Shown: positions 26,542-34,716 of the stretch, in pieces
Numbering within the stretch: position 1 is the first letter of the stretch
Layout: each line of letters opens with the position of its first letter
Origin: Opitutales bacterium UBA2995
GTDB lineage: Bacteria > Verrucomicrobiota > Verrucomicrobiia > Opitutales > UBA2995
Direction: 5' to 3'
Assembly: GCA_002346535.1 (NCBI GenBank)
Contig: DDZZ01000055.1
Span: forward strand, 1-36,585
DNA length: 36,585 nt
Notes under the pieces: generated by a model
The model's input: the letters and a program-made list of their open reading frames with translations, nothing else
Told to the model about the DNA's origin: nothing
Databases searched by the model: none
Made by a program: the position numbers and the translations under genes

Positions 26542-27296
26542 TTAATGAATGTGAGATAATCCCTGCAAACTGTGCCAGGCCATGTATTCGGCAATGACCA
26601 CGAGCAATGCAACGGATATATAGGAAGCACGTCGCATGATCTCTCCACCTTTTTTCAACATGTCGAGTGCTCCCTGCCGCAATAAGGCCTACACCCACCA
26701 TTGTGATGGCTAATCCAATACTGAAGGAAGCCACCATGGCGAAATCTAACGTGAATTCCTTGAGTTGGATGCAAATCAACAAAACGCTAAACGCGGCGGG
26801 ACAAGGCATCAGTCCGCCACTGACTCCATAAAATATGATTTGGGGCGCAGAAATCGTCTGCCGTCAAAGCGACGACGAATCTCCTCAGCATGCTCACGCT
26901 CATGGGCATCCTGGTATTCCTCGTCAGTCAATTCTACCTGATCATGGTGATATTGATGAGCCTGAGCCTCTTTTAAGTCGCGATGCGTGCGCCTAAACAT
27001 CCAAAAGGTCAAAGCCAAGGTCATTAACGCAGAAGCCAGCCGCAGATAAGGTTCCACTGTTTCCACGTTCCAGTGCCCGCCAAAATACAGCGCCAGTGCA
27101 GCCAGAACCCAAATTGATCAATGAATGAGAAATGGCAGCAGAGACTCCCAATAAGAAGGCCTGAGTAAAGGTCCCACGAATAGCGACGATGAACACTGCC
27201 ATCATTGTCTTGGAATGTCCTAGCTCAAAAACCATGCAATCCGTCAAGTAGAATCGCGGTGGGAATGTAAAGCCAGGTAGCTTGAGTGAGATCCAT
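26542..27296 (-). pseudogene. Broken RcnA-like nickel/cobalt exporter
   Basis: The minus strand encodes, in pieces, a NicO/RcnA-family efflux protein. From ATG 27296 comes MDLTQATWLYIPTAILLDGL, then GHSKTMMAVFIVAIRGTFTQ, then WVLAALALYFGGHWNVETVE, then a His-rich cytoplasmic loop (AHQYHHDQVELTDEEYQDAH), then GVSGGLMPCPAAFSVLLICI and, last, a helix ending WHSLQGLSHIH with TAA at 26542-26544. Each piece is in a different frame. Four indels are needed: in a T5 run at 27227-27231, near 27110-27115, near 26856-26863, and at CCC 26672-26674. The order and spacing are otherwise those of an intact gene, so decay is recent. Sequencing errors at homopolymers are an alternative, but neighbouring genes are undamaged. 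Confidence 0.85.
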
Positions 27297-27463
27297 GAAA
27301 CGAATAGTAAATCTTCGATAAAACGAGTGGAGATCAAGAGAATACAAACGGGTTATACCATGCTGGCAGTGCAAGAAATGTTCCCTAAGATGCTTTAAAG
27401 AAAGGATCCTTAAGCCAATTGCGATTGATCTACCTTGGCTTAGTGCTATCAATTTCTCAACTC

Positions 27464-28645
27464 ATGAAAAAATTGGAGAAATCTTTTCCAAAAAAAACAT
27501 TCTGGATTATTCTATCAGCCATACTTTCAAACTGGGGCTGTCAAACCGTTGAGCAGGCGGGGAATTCCCAGCCAAAAGAAGTCCAAAAAGCAACCCCCCT
27601 CCCTTTTGCTTGGCCATTCCTTGAGCCCGAAATGATGGTATCAAGAGGCGGAACCTCCCAAGGTAGTGAAGTCAGCCTGGCCAAGGATCCAGATCCTAGA
27701 TGGTTGGCCCTTCAAAAATCCGGACTTGAAAACTTTGAACGCGACCGCCTGGCAATCCTGGCTATGTCGGGAAATTACCGAACCAGCTTCCAGTTTACAG
27801 AAACTGCAGGGTTCATCAAAGACTATTCACCTCCCCGTCCCTATTTTTCATGGGGCACGGAGAACGTTACGGTTATTGAGGATGTAGGTACATCTATCAG
27901 TCTTCAACATACTCTGGTCATGTACTTCAGGAAGGCATCCGGAGAAGTGATGGGCCCTATGGTTATGAAACACTGGCGGCAGGACTGGAACTACGAAGAC
28001 ACGGACTTGCATACCTTTAAAGGAAATAAAACCTGGGCCCGCGAAACGCTATCTGCCGAAACGGTGGAAGGGACCTGGACGCAATCCGTATTTCAAGTGG
28101 ACGACTCCCCTCGCTACGAAGTAACTGGGAAATGGAGCCATGGACCTCAATTTTCAGCCTGGCAAAGTAAGTCCAGTGACCGACCCCTTCCACGCAGGGA
28201 ATACTCAGTTCGCAATGATTATAATGTGCTAAGAGGAGAGCATCGAATCACAATAGTACCCACTGGCTGGGTGCATGAACAACACAACCGAAAGTTTAAT
28301 CTAAATGCCGAGGGAGATTCATTCGTAGCCCAGGAAGTTGGTGTGAATCGTTACGAACGTATTACCAACCCGGATTTGAGCGCGGCCGAAGAGACCTGGC
28401 AAAAGACAAGCCCCTACTGGAGTACAGTTCGCGATACCTGGAAAAAAATATTTGCCACTCACGATCGCTTCCAGATCAAGGCTTCACATGAGGACTCCAA
28501 ACTTTGGCAAATTCACTTTTCCCATGCTGGAGAAATCGAGCAGTCTAAAAACTACGACGCTGCCAAGTGGTCTAAAAAGGTCAAGGAAACGATCTACAAA
28601 TTCCTGAATACAGGCGAAACCATTGAATCAGAGGCCACCTACTGA
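27464..28645 (+). CDS. DUF6607-family lipoprotein
   Basis: 393 residues from the ATG at 27464; the frame opens earlier at a TTG (27419), but the ATG sits directly before a signal peptide (MKKLEKSFPKKTFWIILSAI) ending at a possible lipidation cysteine (LSNWGC, marginal lipobox). The mature protein shows the DUF6607 pattern: PFAWPFLEPEMMVSRGGTSQ, WLALQKSGLENFERDRLAIL, AMSGNYRTSFQFTETAGF, YFSWGTENVTVIEDVG, KHWRQDWNYEDTDLHTF, and WTQSVFQVDDSPRYEVTGKW. The function of the family is unknown. It is predicted to be anchored in an outer or inner membrane. It diverges from the broken exporter across 167 bases. A small ctgatc/gatcag hairpin overlaps its stop codon (28642-28659). Confidence 0.85.
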   Translation: MKKLEKSFPKKTFWIILSAILSNWGCQTVEQAGNSQPKEVQKATPLPFAWPFLEPEMMVSRGGTSQGSEVSLAKDPDPRWLALQKSGLENFERDRLAILAMSGNYRTSFQFTETAGFIKDYSPPRPYFSWGTENVTVIEDVGTSISLQHTLVMYFRKASGEVMGPMVMKHWRQDWNYEDTDLHTFKGNKTWARETLSAETVEGTWTQSVFQVDDSPRYEVTGKWSHGPQFSAWQSKSSDRPLPRREYSVRNDYNVLRGEHRITIVPTGWVHEQHNRKFNLNAEGDSFVAQEVGVNRYERITNPDLSAAEETWQKTSPYWSTVRDTWKKIFATHDRFQIKASHEDSKLWQIHFSHAGEIEQSKNYDAAKWSKKVKETIYKFLNTGETIESEATY

Positions 28646-29209
28646 TCTTCAACGATCAGATTCAATAATCTACTTTTCCAAAACGTCTAGGACCAACGGA
28701 ATACCGGGTGGCGACTTTTCGCTCGAATCCCGAATAATATCCCACTGGTTGGCATCCACAAGATGCACTTCATCCATTCCTTCACACCGCATAGAATCTA
28801 CAAATACACATCCATCTCCCAGACCTCTGAACAATTCAAGGAAGGCTTCCTGAATTTTATTCAAAGCTCCCTAGCCAAGGTCATTGAGGCCATCGATTCC
28901 GCTTTTTCACAAAAGGATTGGAGGCGGGTCGGCTTACTCATTTAGAACACATTTCGTGCAGATCCCAATTGGCTTTCCAGATCCATGCACGATTTCGACA
29001 TCATCCATATACGATACTAACTGGAGAGCGGAAACCTGCCATCAGCAAGCTATTTGGTCCGCATCTAAATTGGGATCCGGCCAATATGCCCGGGAGCTCC
29101 TGAGTCTTGCCAAACGATAACACGAAAAAGGGGAAGAGCACCTGACCGGCCACCTGCTTCAGCAGATCAATCAAAGGTTCCCCAATTTAAAAATCGGACC
29201 CTTAAAATC
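28646..29209. other. Decayed coding DNA, possibly including a hydrolase remnant
   Basis: About 560 bases without an intact gene. On the minus strand, one frame ending near 28670 reads GDGCVFVDSMRCEGMDEVHL, then VDANQWDII, resembling the C-terminal acid and histidine region of alpha/beta hydrolases of the lipase type, with Gln where the catalytic His would be. Further upstream on the same strand another frame reads YWPDPNLDADQIAC, a TGA, then SYMDDVEIVHGSGKPIGICT; it looks coding but I cannot name it. The pieces are in different frames with internal stops. No intact start was found. Confidence 0.35.
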
Positions 29210-30457
29210 CTATCGCGTCGGGCGCATCTTCATAATGTCGGCCGGTGGACGACCCATACGATAGAGTTGAGCCATCGCTTGCATGACTTTTTCACTATGC
29301 TTGTAAAACATCATATAACCTTGGCATAGGTAGTTCAAACCGGGCTCACCATCCGGGGTTTTCATAAATCGCTGTTTAGGGCAGCCCCCGTGACAAGCAA
29401 AACGGTAGTCACATTCTCGGCACATCCGTGGGAGGGCATCGCGCTTGTCATTACCAAACTTTTTTTGCTTAGGGGTATCAACGATTTCGCCGAGTGATTG
29501 CTCCATAATATTTCCCACCTTGTGCTTTTCATATACGTAGTGATCACACGAATACACATCGCCTGTATGTTCGATGGCCATAGCTGAGCCACAGGTTTCG
29601 CTGAATATGCAAAGCCCCCCCGGGACACCCAGCCACTTCCCCAGCACGGTATCAAACATTTGCACATAAATTTTCCCCACATCGGCTTTAATCCATTCGT
29701 CGAAAATATCGCAGAGAAATTGACCGTAGTACTGGGGCCGCACGCTCCAGGGAGTTACGGGCAGCTCGGCCTCTTCTTCCATCGTGTCAGACGGCGGTTC
29801 GGCCAACCAAAATCCGATTTCCTCTTTCTCCTTACCTGGCTGGCGCTCCACAATGGGAATAAACTGCATGAAGTCGGAGCCAATGGATTTGAGAAACTGG
29901 TAAACCTCCTTACCCAACTTCATATTCTTTCGGTTAACACAAGTCAGTGTGTTAAAACGCACATTATGCTTTTGTAGAAACCGAATGCCCTCCATAACCT
30001 TTTCAAAGGTTGGTTTACGCCGCTTGGTTATCCGGTAGGCGTCGTGCACGTTCCTTGGCCCATCGATACTGAGCCCAATGAGAAAATCATTTTGCTTAAA
30101 AAACTCGCACCATTCGTCATCTAAAAGAGTCCCATTGGTCTGGAAGGCATTTTCGATCTTTTTCCCGTTGGCATACCTTTTCTGAAACTCAACCACCTGG
30201 CGGAAGTAATCGACTCCTAAAAGGGTTGGCTCACCTCCTTGCCATGCAAAGGATACAAAATCATTCGGCTGGGATTCGATATAGTCACGGATATATGTCT
30301 CTATTACTTCCGGTTGCATCTTTCGCGAATCACCCGGTTTGAAAAGTGCATCCTTTTCCAAATAAAAACAATAGGAGCAATCCAGATTGCAAATCGCCCC
30401 AATGGGCTTGGTCATTACGTGAAAAGGTGCCTTAGACTGAACGGAAGCCAATGGCAT
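29210..30457 (-). CDS. Anaerobic sulfatase-maturase-type radical SAM enzyme
   Basis: 415 residues from the ATG at 30457; an upstream ATG at 30514 adds 19 residues but overlaps a terminator hairpin, so the downstream start is preferred. The radical SAM 4Fe-4S motif is C23-x3-C27-x2-C30 (CNLDCSYC), followed by SFAWQGGEPTLLG and IGLSIDGPRNVHDAYR, the family pattern. The C-terminal SPASM region holds more cysteines (GGLCIFSETCGSAMAIEHTG, DVYSCDHYVY, CRECDYRFACHGGCPKQRF) expected to bind two extra clusters. Such enzymes turn a Cys or Ser of sulfatases into formylglycine, without oxygen. No sulfatase is in this window, so the client is elsewhere. Related peptide-modifying enzymes remain possible. 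Confidence 0.9.
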   Translation of the reverse strand: MPLASVQSKAPFHVMTKPIGAICNLDCSYCFYLEKDALFKPGDSRKMQPEVIETYIRDYIESQPNDFVSFAWQGGEPTLLGVDYFRQVVEFQKRYANGKKIENAFQTNGTLLDDEWCEFFKQNDFLIGLSIDGPRNVHDAYRITKRRKPTFEKVMEGIRFLQKHNVRFNTLTCVNRKNMKLGKEVYQFLKSIGSDFMQFIPIVERQPGKEKEEIGFWLAEPPSDTMEEEAELPVTPWSVRPQYYGQFLCDIFDEWIKADVGKIYVQMFDTVLGKWLGVPGGLCIFSETCGSAMAIEHTGDVYSCDHYVYEKHKVGNIMEQSLGEIVDTPKQKKFGNDKRDALPRMCRECDYRFACHGGCPKQRFMKTPDGEPGLNYLCQGYMMFYKHSEKVMQAMAQLYRMGRPPADIMKMRPTR

Positions 30458-30512
30458 AAGAGATTGAGAAAATAGGCAGCAGCCAGTTTTGAAAACAAAA
30501 ATCGCAATCGAC

Positions 30513-30541
30513 AAAAAAGCCCTCCCATTTGAGCGGGCTTT
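30513..30541 (-). terminator. Intrinsic terminator of the rpsP-trmD-rplS transcript
   Basis: On the minus strand, aaagccc and gggcttt (plus-strand 535-541 and 516-522 within 30500-30541) form a 7-bp GC-rich stem with a 12-nt loop, followed by six U residues (A run at 30513-30518 on the plus strand). It lies about 235 bases after the rplS stop and before the radical SAM gene start, so it separates the two units. Confidence 0.7.
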
Positions 30542-30776
30542 GAGAAATACAATTATAAGATTCTGGATATTTCAAGGATCAGGGCTGTCGAACTTGACGA
30601 CGGAAAAACGAGAGCGCGCACTGCTCTGCATAACCGAGTCTAAAAGGAGAAACACTCGGCATGCCTGAATCGAGGACGGGTTAAACAATCTGCCTTCAAG
30701 ACGTGAAATCTGAAAACATTTTTTAATGCTCTAATAATTTAGTACTCGTTTAATCCGTTCGATGAAATGTTCAGAA

Positions 30777-31142
30777 TCAACGTTTGCCTTCGCTCAGGCG
30801 CCGCTCCTTGACCTTGGTGGCTTCCTTGCCAACCCGATCACGGATGTAATAAAGGCGGGCACGCCGGGTGATACTTTCCCGATCTACTTCAATTTTTTCA
30901 ATGATCGGAGAATGTACTGGAAACACTTTTTCAACTCCCTCTCCAAATGAAATACGACGAACGGTAAATGTCTCGTGCACTCCGGTGCCTTTGCGCGCAA
31001 TAACAATTCCGGCAAATACCTGAACACGCTCCTTACCGGCTTCCTGGATTTTGATGTGCACGCGCACACCATCACCCACTTTGAATTCGGTTAGATCGGT
31101 GCGGATAGCAACCTTGGTGATTTCGTCAATTACTGGGTTCAT
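30777..31142 (-). CDS. rplS: 50S ribosomal protein L19
   Basis: 121 residues from the ATG at 31142; the open frame extends upstream inside trmD but those residues are not L19-like. The family pattern is complete: MNPVIDEITKVAIRTDLTEF, KVGDGVRVHIKIQEAGKERV, QVFAGIVIARKGTGVHETFT, VRRISFGEGVEKVFPVHSPI, and RRARLYYIRDRVGKEATKVK. L19 sits at the 30S-50S interface. The start overlaps the end of trmD by 17 bases, so the two are translationally linked in the rpsP-trmD-rplS operon. Confidence 0.97.
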   Translation of the reverse strand: MNPVIDEITKVAIRTDLTEFKVGDGVRVHIKIQEAGKERVQVFAGIVIARKGTGVHETFTVRRISFGEGVEKVFPVHSPIIEKIEVDRESITRRARLYYIRDRVGKEATKVKERRLSEGKR

Positions 31143-31833
31143 TGTCTGAATCGGGTGAAATAATATCGGGCCTTTTTGTCTTTGTTTTTTCCTTCCGTTG
31201 GGCAAGCCGCCAAGCTTCAATTTCCGCATGATTTCCAGAGAGAAGGACCTCCGGAACATGCATTCCACGGAACTCCGCAGGGCGCGTAAATTGAGGAAAG
31301 GTGAGGAGACTGTCCGTGAAGGAATCTTGCGTCAACGATTTTTCTTCGCCCAAAACACCTGGTATGTAGCGGGACAATGAATCGACAACTACACAGGCTG
31401 CAATAGTTCCATTCGTCAACACGTAATCGCCTATACTGATCTCCCGATCGACCAATGAATCCCGTACGCGTTGGTCAATTCCTTCATAGTGACCGCTCAA
31501 TAAAACCAGGTGTTTCTCGGTGCTCAATTCCTTGGCCAATTCCCGGGTCAGCTTTTCACCATCCGGAGCCATGTAAATTACAGTCGAGTCATAGCGCTTC
31601 ACACTTTCAATAGCTGCAAACAAAGGTTCCGGTTTCATAACCATGCCAGCGCCTCCGCCAAAGGGCCGATCATCCGTAACCTTGTGCTTACCGGTGGCCC
31701 AGCCACGGATATCGTGAACGTTTGCAGTTAGCAATCCACGCTTAAGCGCACGGCCCAGCATGCTCTCCTCCAGATAGCCCTCAGCCATTCCCGGGAACAA
31801 CGTCAAAAGGTCAATTTCAAGCGCTGTTTCCAT
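31126..31833 (-). CDS. trmD: tRNA (guanine-37-N1)-methyltransferase
   Basis: 235 residues from the ATG at 31833, giving the family-like start METALEIDLLTLFPGM; an in-frame ATG at 31869, 13 bases after rpsP, would add 12 residues. TrmD methylates G37 of tRNAs with a G at position 36 and so prevents +1 frameshifting. Knot-fold signatures are present: DIRGWATGKHKVTDDRPFGG, GAGMVMKPEPLF, HLVLLSGHYEGIDQRV, SIGDYVLTNG, and the late PAEFRGMHVPEVLLSGNHAE with RLAQR. It is between rpsP and rplS; the usual rimM is absent from that position. Confidence 0.95.
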   Translation of the reverse strand: METALEIDLLTLFPGMAEGYLEESMLGRALKRGLLTANVHDIRGWATGKHKVTDDRPFGGGAGMVMKPEPLFAAIESVKRYDSTVIYMAPDGEKLTRELAKELSTEKHLVLLSGHYEGIDQRVRDSLVDREISIGDYVLTNGTIAACVVVDSLSRYIPGVLGEEKSLTQDSFTDSLLTFPQFTRPAEFRGMHVPEVLLSGNHAEIEAWRLAQRKEKTKTKRPDIISPDSDNEPSN

Positions 31834-31881
31834 AGGGCACACAAAGGACCCGCTATATCGAATCCGCATGAGGACTCCAGG

Positions 31882-32778
31882 CTAAGAGTCCTTGTTCTCC
31901 TTTTTGTCTTCGGCCTCTTCCTCTGCAGGAGCAGATTCTTCGGTGGCAGGAGTTTCCTGGGCAGGTGGGGCGGACTCCTCCGTTGCAGAAACCTCTTCCG
32001 CTACAGCAGATTCAGCTTCTTCGGCAGGCTTTTCAGGGTCGGCGAGAGCTTCCTCGGCAGGAGCAGATTCTTCCGCGGCAGCTTCAGTAGCTTTTTCTGG
32101 AACATCCTCCGATTCGTCTGCGGGAGCGGCTTTCTCAGACTCCTCCGCAGCATGAGCTTCTTCCGATTCTTCAACAGCCGAAGCTTCTTCTGATTCGCTT
32201 TCGGCTGCAGCTTCAGGCTGTTCTTCGGCAGCTTCGGCGGATTCTTCAGTTTCCGCGACAGGTGCTGCCTCCTCAGTTTCTGATGCGGGCGCTTCTTCAA
32301 ATTTTGTTTCTTCCGCCGGGGCATCTGTTTCAGCAGATTTTTCTTCGGCGGCAGGAGTTTCCTGGGCAGGTGGGGCGGACTCCTCCGTTGCAGAAACCTC
32401 TTCCGCTACAGCGGATTCAGCTTCTTCAGCAGGCTTTTCAGGGTCGGCGGGAGTTTCCTCGGCAGGCTTCGCTGCTTCCGAAGCCGGTGCAGGTGCTTTT
32501 TCTTTAACAGGTGCCGGGCCTTCCAATTCTTCGAGCGTCGAGCGCCGTGTTTTATTAATGAGGGATCGAACCGTGTCGGTTGGCTTGGCACCTACACTCA
32601 CCCAATAATCAGCGCGTTCCAGGTTGATTTTAAGCTGTCCGCGAGCAGCCTTTGGAGAATAGGTTCCGATCCATTCCACATATTTTCCGTCCCGCTTAGA
32701 ACGAGCTTCTCCTACAACGATGCGGTAGACCGGATTATGGGTTGAACCGCCGCGAGCTAGTTTAATGCGAAGAGCCAT
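31882..32778 (-). CDS. rpsP: 30S ribosomal protein S16 with long acidic C-terminal tail
   Basis: 298 residues, ATG at 32778. Residues 1-83 are a complete S16 (MALRIKLARGGSTHNPVYRI, GKYVEWIGTYSPKAARG, ADYWVSVGAKPTDTVRSLI). Normal S16 ends near there. The remaining 215 residues are low complexity, mainly Glu, Ala, Pro and Ser, with no Arg, Ile, Met, Trp, Tyr or Cys and one Phe, so the tail is strongly acidic and surely disordered. It contains an internal duplication: residues about 105-146 and 240-281 are almost identical. S16 helps assemble the 30S subunit and its C-terminus lies at the surface, so the tail could protrude. The reading frame is open throughout. Confidence 0.93.
   Translation of the reverse strand: MALRIKLARGGSTHNPVYRIVVGEARSKRDGKYVEWIGTYSPKAARGQLKINLERADYWVSVGAKPTDTVRSLINKTRRSTLEELEGPAPVKEKAPAPASEAAKPAEETPADPEKPAEEAESAVAEEVSATEESAPPAQETPAAEEKSAETDAPAEETKFEEAPASETEEAAPVAETEESAEAAEEQPEAAAESESEEASAVEESEEAHAAEESEKAAPADESEDVPEKATEAAAEESAPAEEALADPEKPAEEAESAVAEEVSATEESAPPAQETPATEESAPAEEEAEDKKENKDS
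31937..32061. repeat. Direct repeat copy 1 in the S16 tail
   Basis: About 125 bases, matching 32342-32466 with five substitutions and no indel (offset 405 bases). It encodes residues about 240-281 of the S16 tail. Substitutions are at single positions, so this is a fairly recent duplication or a conversion between repeats. Confidence 0.85.
32342..32466. repeat. Direct repeat copy 2 in the S16 tail
   Basis: Second copy of the 125-base repeat in rpsP, coding for residues about 105-146. The two copies preserve the same frame. Between them lies a further 280 bases of related but less similar Glu/Ala-rich coding sequence. Confidence 0.85.
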
Positions 32779-32813
32779 GAATTTTCAGAAATTGAATTAA
32801 AAAAAGGAGAACG

Positions 32814-32842
32814 AACACAAAGCCAGCACCTTTGCTTGTCAA
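32814..32842 (-). promoter_or_regulatory. Candidate sigma70-type promoter for rpsP
   Basis: On the minus strand, TTGACA at 32842-32837 is a perfect -35 box and TGTGTT at 32819-32814 a weaker -10, separated by 17 bases. The pair lies 36-64 bases before the rpsP ATG, which is a normal distance. The divergent ychF starts 79 bases on the other side. Confidence 0.45.
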
Positions 32843-32920
32843 TACAACTTTGTGATTGTCTTTGGCCTGGGACGCTCTCTTGCTCTTCGGCTTTATTTTG
32901 CTCAATAGAAACCTTTTACG

Positions 32921-34024
32921 ATGCTTCAGGCAGGAATAGTCGGACTCCCTAACGTGGGCAAATCGACATTGTTCAACGCAGTCACCCGCACGCGAAAAGC
33001 AGAATCGGCAAATTACCCGTTTTGTACTATCGAACCCAATGTCGGAGTTGTGCAAGTTCCCGATGAGCGATTGGAACCTTTGGCAAAAATTGCCAAGACC
33101 GAGACTATTATCCCTGCTGCGATTGAATTTAAGGATATTGCAGGTCTGGTTAAGGGAGCGAACGAAGGTGAGGGACTGGGAAATCAATTTCTGGCGAACA
33201 TACGCGAGTGCGATGCTATCATCCAGGTAGTTCGATGCTTCGACGACGATGACATCATTCACAACATGGGAAGCGTTGATCCCATCCGCGATATTGAGGT
33301 GATCAACTCGGAACTTATTCTGGCGGATATCGCATCGCTTGAAAGAAAGCACCAGAAATCAGTGAAATTAACTCGCGGCGGCGACAAGGAAACCGCGGCC
33401 GAAGTGCAATTGATTGAGCAGTTGATGCCACATCTAAACGACGGAAATCCAGCGAACACGCTGCCCATGTCTGAAGAAGAAGCTGCCATGGTTGAAAAAT
33501 TTTTCCTGCTCTCTTCAAAACCTACTCTCTTTGCGGCCAATGTGGCCGAAGATGATCTGCCTGATCCTGACGGAAATCCATACGTTAGTAAGGTTAAGCA
33601 ATATGCGGTGGAGCATCTAGATGCAGAATGCGTAGTCATAAGTGCCCGGTTGGAATCCGAACTAGTTGACTTAACTGAGGACGAAGCTGCCGAATTTTTA
33701 TCCGATTTTGGAGTAAGTGACTCTGGCGTGAGTGGTCTTATAAACTCAGCCTACACATTGCTGGGTTTGATGACGTTTTTTACAGAGGGAGAAAAGCAGG
33801 TCAAAGCTTGGACCATCCCGGAGAATACTAAAGCACCCAAAGCCGCTGGAGCGATTCATACCGATTTTGAAAAAGGTTTCATTAAGGCCGAAGTAGTCTC
33901 TTTTGACCATCTGGTCGTAGCCGGTAGCCGACAAGCCACAAGAGACGCCGGTCGATACCGACTGGAAGGTAAGGATTACGTGTTTAAGGATGGGGACGTG
34001 GCTCTATTTAAGTTTAATACTTAA
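32921..34024 (+). CDS. ychF: Ribosome-binding ATPase YchF (Obg family)
   Basis: 367 residues, ATG at 32921, the usual length. G1 is GLPNVGKST (8-16), switch region FKDIAGLVKGANEGEGLGNQ, and the NKxD site is replaced by the YchF-type ANVAEDD, which in this family shifts preference from GTP to ATP. A coiled-coil insert, a TGS domain (about 280-365: FFTEGEKQVKAWTIPENTKA, AAGAIHTDFEKGFIKAEV) and the C-terminal KDYVFKDGDVALFKFN complete the protein. YchF binds ribosomes and responds to stress; the precise role is unsettled. It diverges from rpsP, sharing a 142-base intergenic region. Confidence 0.97.
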   Translation: MLQAGIVGLPNVGKSTLFNAVTRTRKAESANYPFCTIEPNVGVVQVPDERLEPLAKIAKTETIIPAAIEFKDIAGLVKGANEGEGLGNQFLANIRECDAIIQVVRCFDDDDIIHNMGSVDPIRDIEVINSELILADIASLERKHQKSVKLTRGGDKETAAEVQLIEQLMPHLNDGNPANTLPMSEEEAAMVEKFFLLSSKPTLFAANVAEDDLPDPDGNPYVSKVKQYAVEHLDAECVVISARLESELVDLTEDEAAEFLSDFGVSDSGVSGLINSAYTLLGLMTFFTEGEKQVKAWTIPENTKAPKAAGAIHTDFEKGFIKAEVVSFDHLVVAGSRQATRDAGRYRLEGKDYVFKDGDVALFKFNT

Positions 34025-34240
34025 ACAGGAGACCCCACCAGATAGGCGCAAAAGAAGGTTTTAATTGCGCAGTAATAACGCATTCATGGGACATTCTAAA
34101 ATTCATAGTGTATTGCTTTGCACCAATCCTCCGGCTAACATGCCGTGTGTTCCCCTTTCCCCTCTCGGTCACGCACCCAAGTGCGCTCACTCGCTCTTCG
34201 ATCGCCAAGCACGTCATCTCAACTCCCTGAGACCTCTTGC
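34025..34240. other. Convergent intergenic region after ychF
   Basis: About 215 bases between ychF and the convergent small gene. An imperfect hairpin can form around gcgcaaaa...ttttaattgcgc (about 34046-34070), but it has a bulge and no U-tract. Nothing else was recognised. Confidence 0.35.
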
Positions 34241-34645
34241 CTAACCATCGTACCAAACTGAAAAACTAGACCTTCGCAAATCGTCCCGGTTTAAGTCCTC
34301 CAACACTTTAACGGTCTGGCCGACATTCCAACGAAGATTCCAATCCTGCTTATCAATGGTCTTCCTGAAAATTACCGTGTTGTCCCGGGCCATCACAGCG
34401 ATGGTCATGGGATATTCAGGCAAAATATCCACGGATACTAGGTTATGGGGCATAAACTCAACCGAATCGGTTGCGATTAGCTTGCCGTTGATGTAAAGGT
34501 GAAACCAATTGTCGGCATAGACATTGAGCTTCACCGTACCGTCCAGCCGCGATCGCACAATGTAATCGGGAGGACGGCTCCGTCGGTAGGCCAAGATCGA
34601 GATCACAAAAGAAATTACAAAAATAAAACAAAGAATACGAACCAT
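34241..34645 (-). CDS. Small membrane-anchored protein of unknown function
   Basis: 134 residues from the ATG at 34645; the frame extends upstream to a TTG at 34681, but the ATG starts a standard N-terminal anchor (MVRILCFIFVISFVISILAY). The rest is a soluble, beta-rich domain: TVKLNVYADNWFHLYINGKL, IATDSVEFMPHNLVSVDILP, and EYPMTIAVMARDNTVIFRKT. The DNWFHLYINGKL pattern resembles carbohydrate-binding-like beta sandwiches seen in secreted proteins, but I cannot name a family. The domain would face the periplasm. Sits between ychF and recN, convergent with ychF and co-directional with recN. Confidence 0.6.
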   Translation of the reverse strand: MVRILCFIFVISFVISILAYRRSRPPDYIVRSRLDGTVKLNVYADNWFHLYINGKLIATDSVEFMPHNLVSVDILPEYPMTIAVMARDNTVIFRKTIDKQDWNLRWNVGQTVKVLEDLNRDDLRRSSFSVWYDG

Positions 34646-34716
34646 TCTAAAATTACTTTCTTTCGCTATTAACCTAATCAAACTCCACCTTCAGCCATGT
34701 GCGTTCGCCCTATGAG

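Noticed and set aside
26542..27296. Sequencing error as sole cause of the broken exporter
   Set aside because: Not excluded, but four indels in 755 bases beside about 30 kb of intact frames favours true decay.
28642..28659. ctgatc/gatcag hairpin as terminator of the DUF6607 gene
   Set aside because: Only a 6-bp stem overlapping the stop codon, and no U-tract.
31892..32155. Plus-strand open frame rich in Ser and Ala opposite the rpsP tail
   Set aside because: It is the antisense image of the repetitive Glu/Ala-coding region; codon bias of the tail keeps the other strand open.
32762..33352. 196-residue minus-strand frame covering the rpsP promoter and ychF start
   Set aside because: It overlaps a certain ychF N-terminus and the intergenic promoter; no family resemblance.
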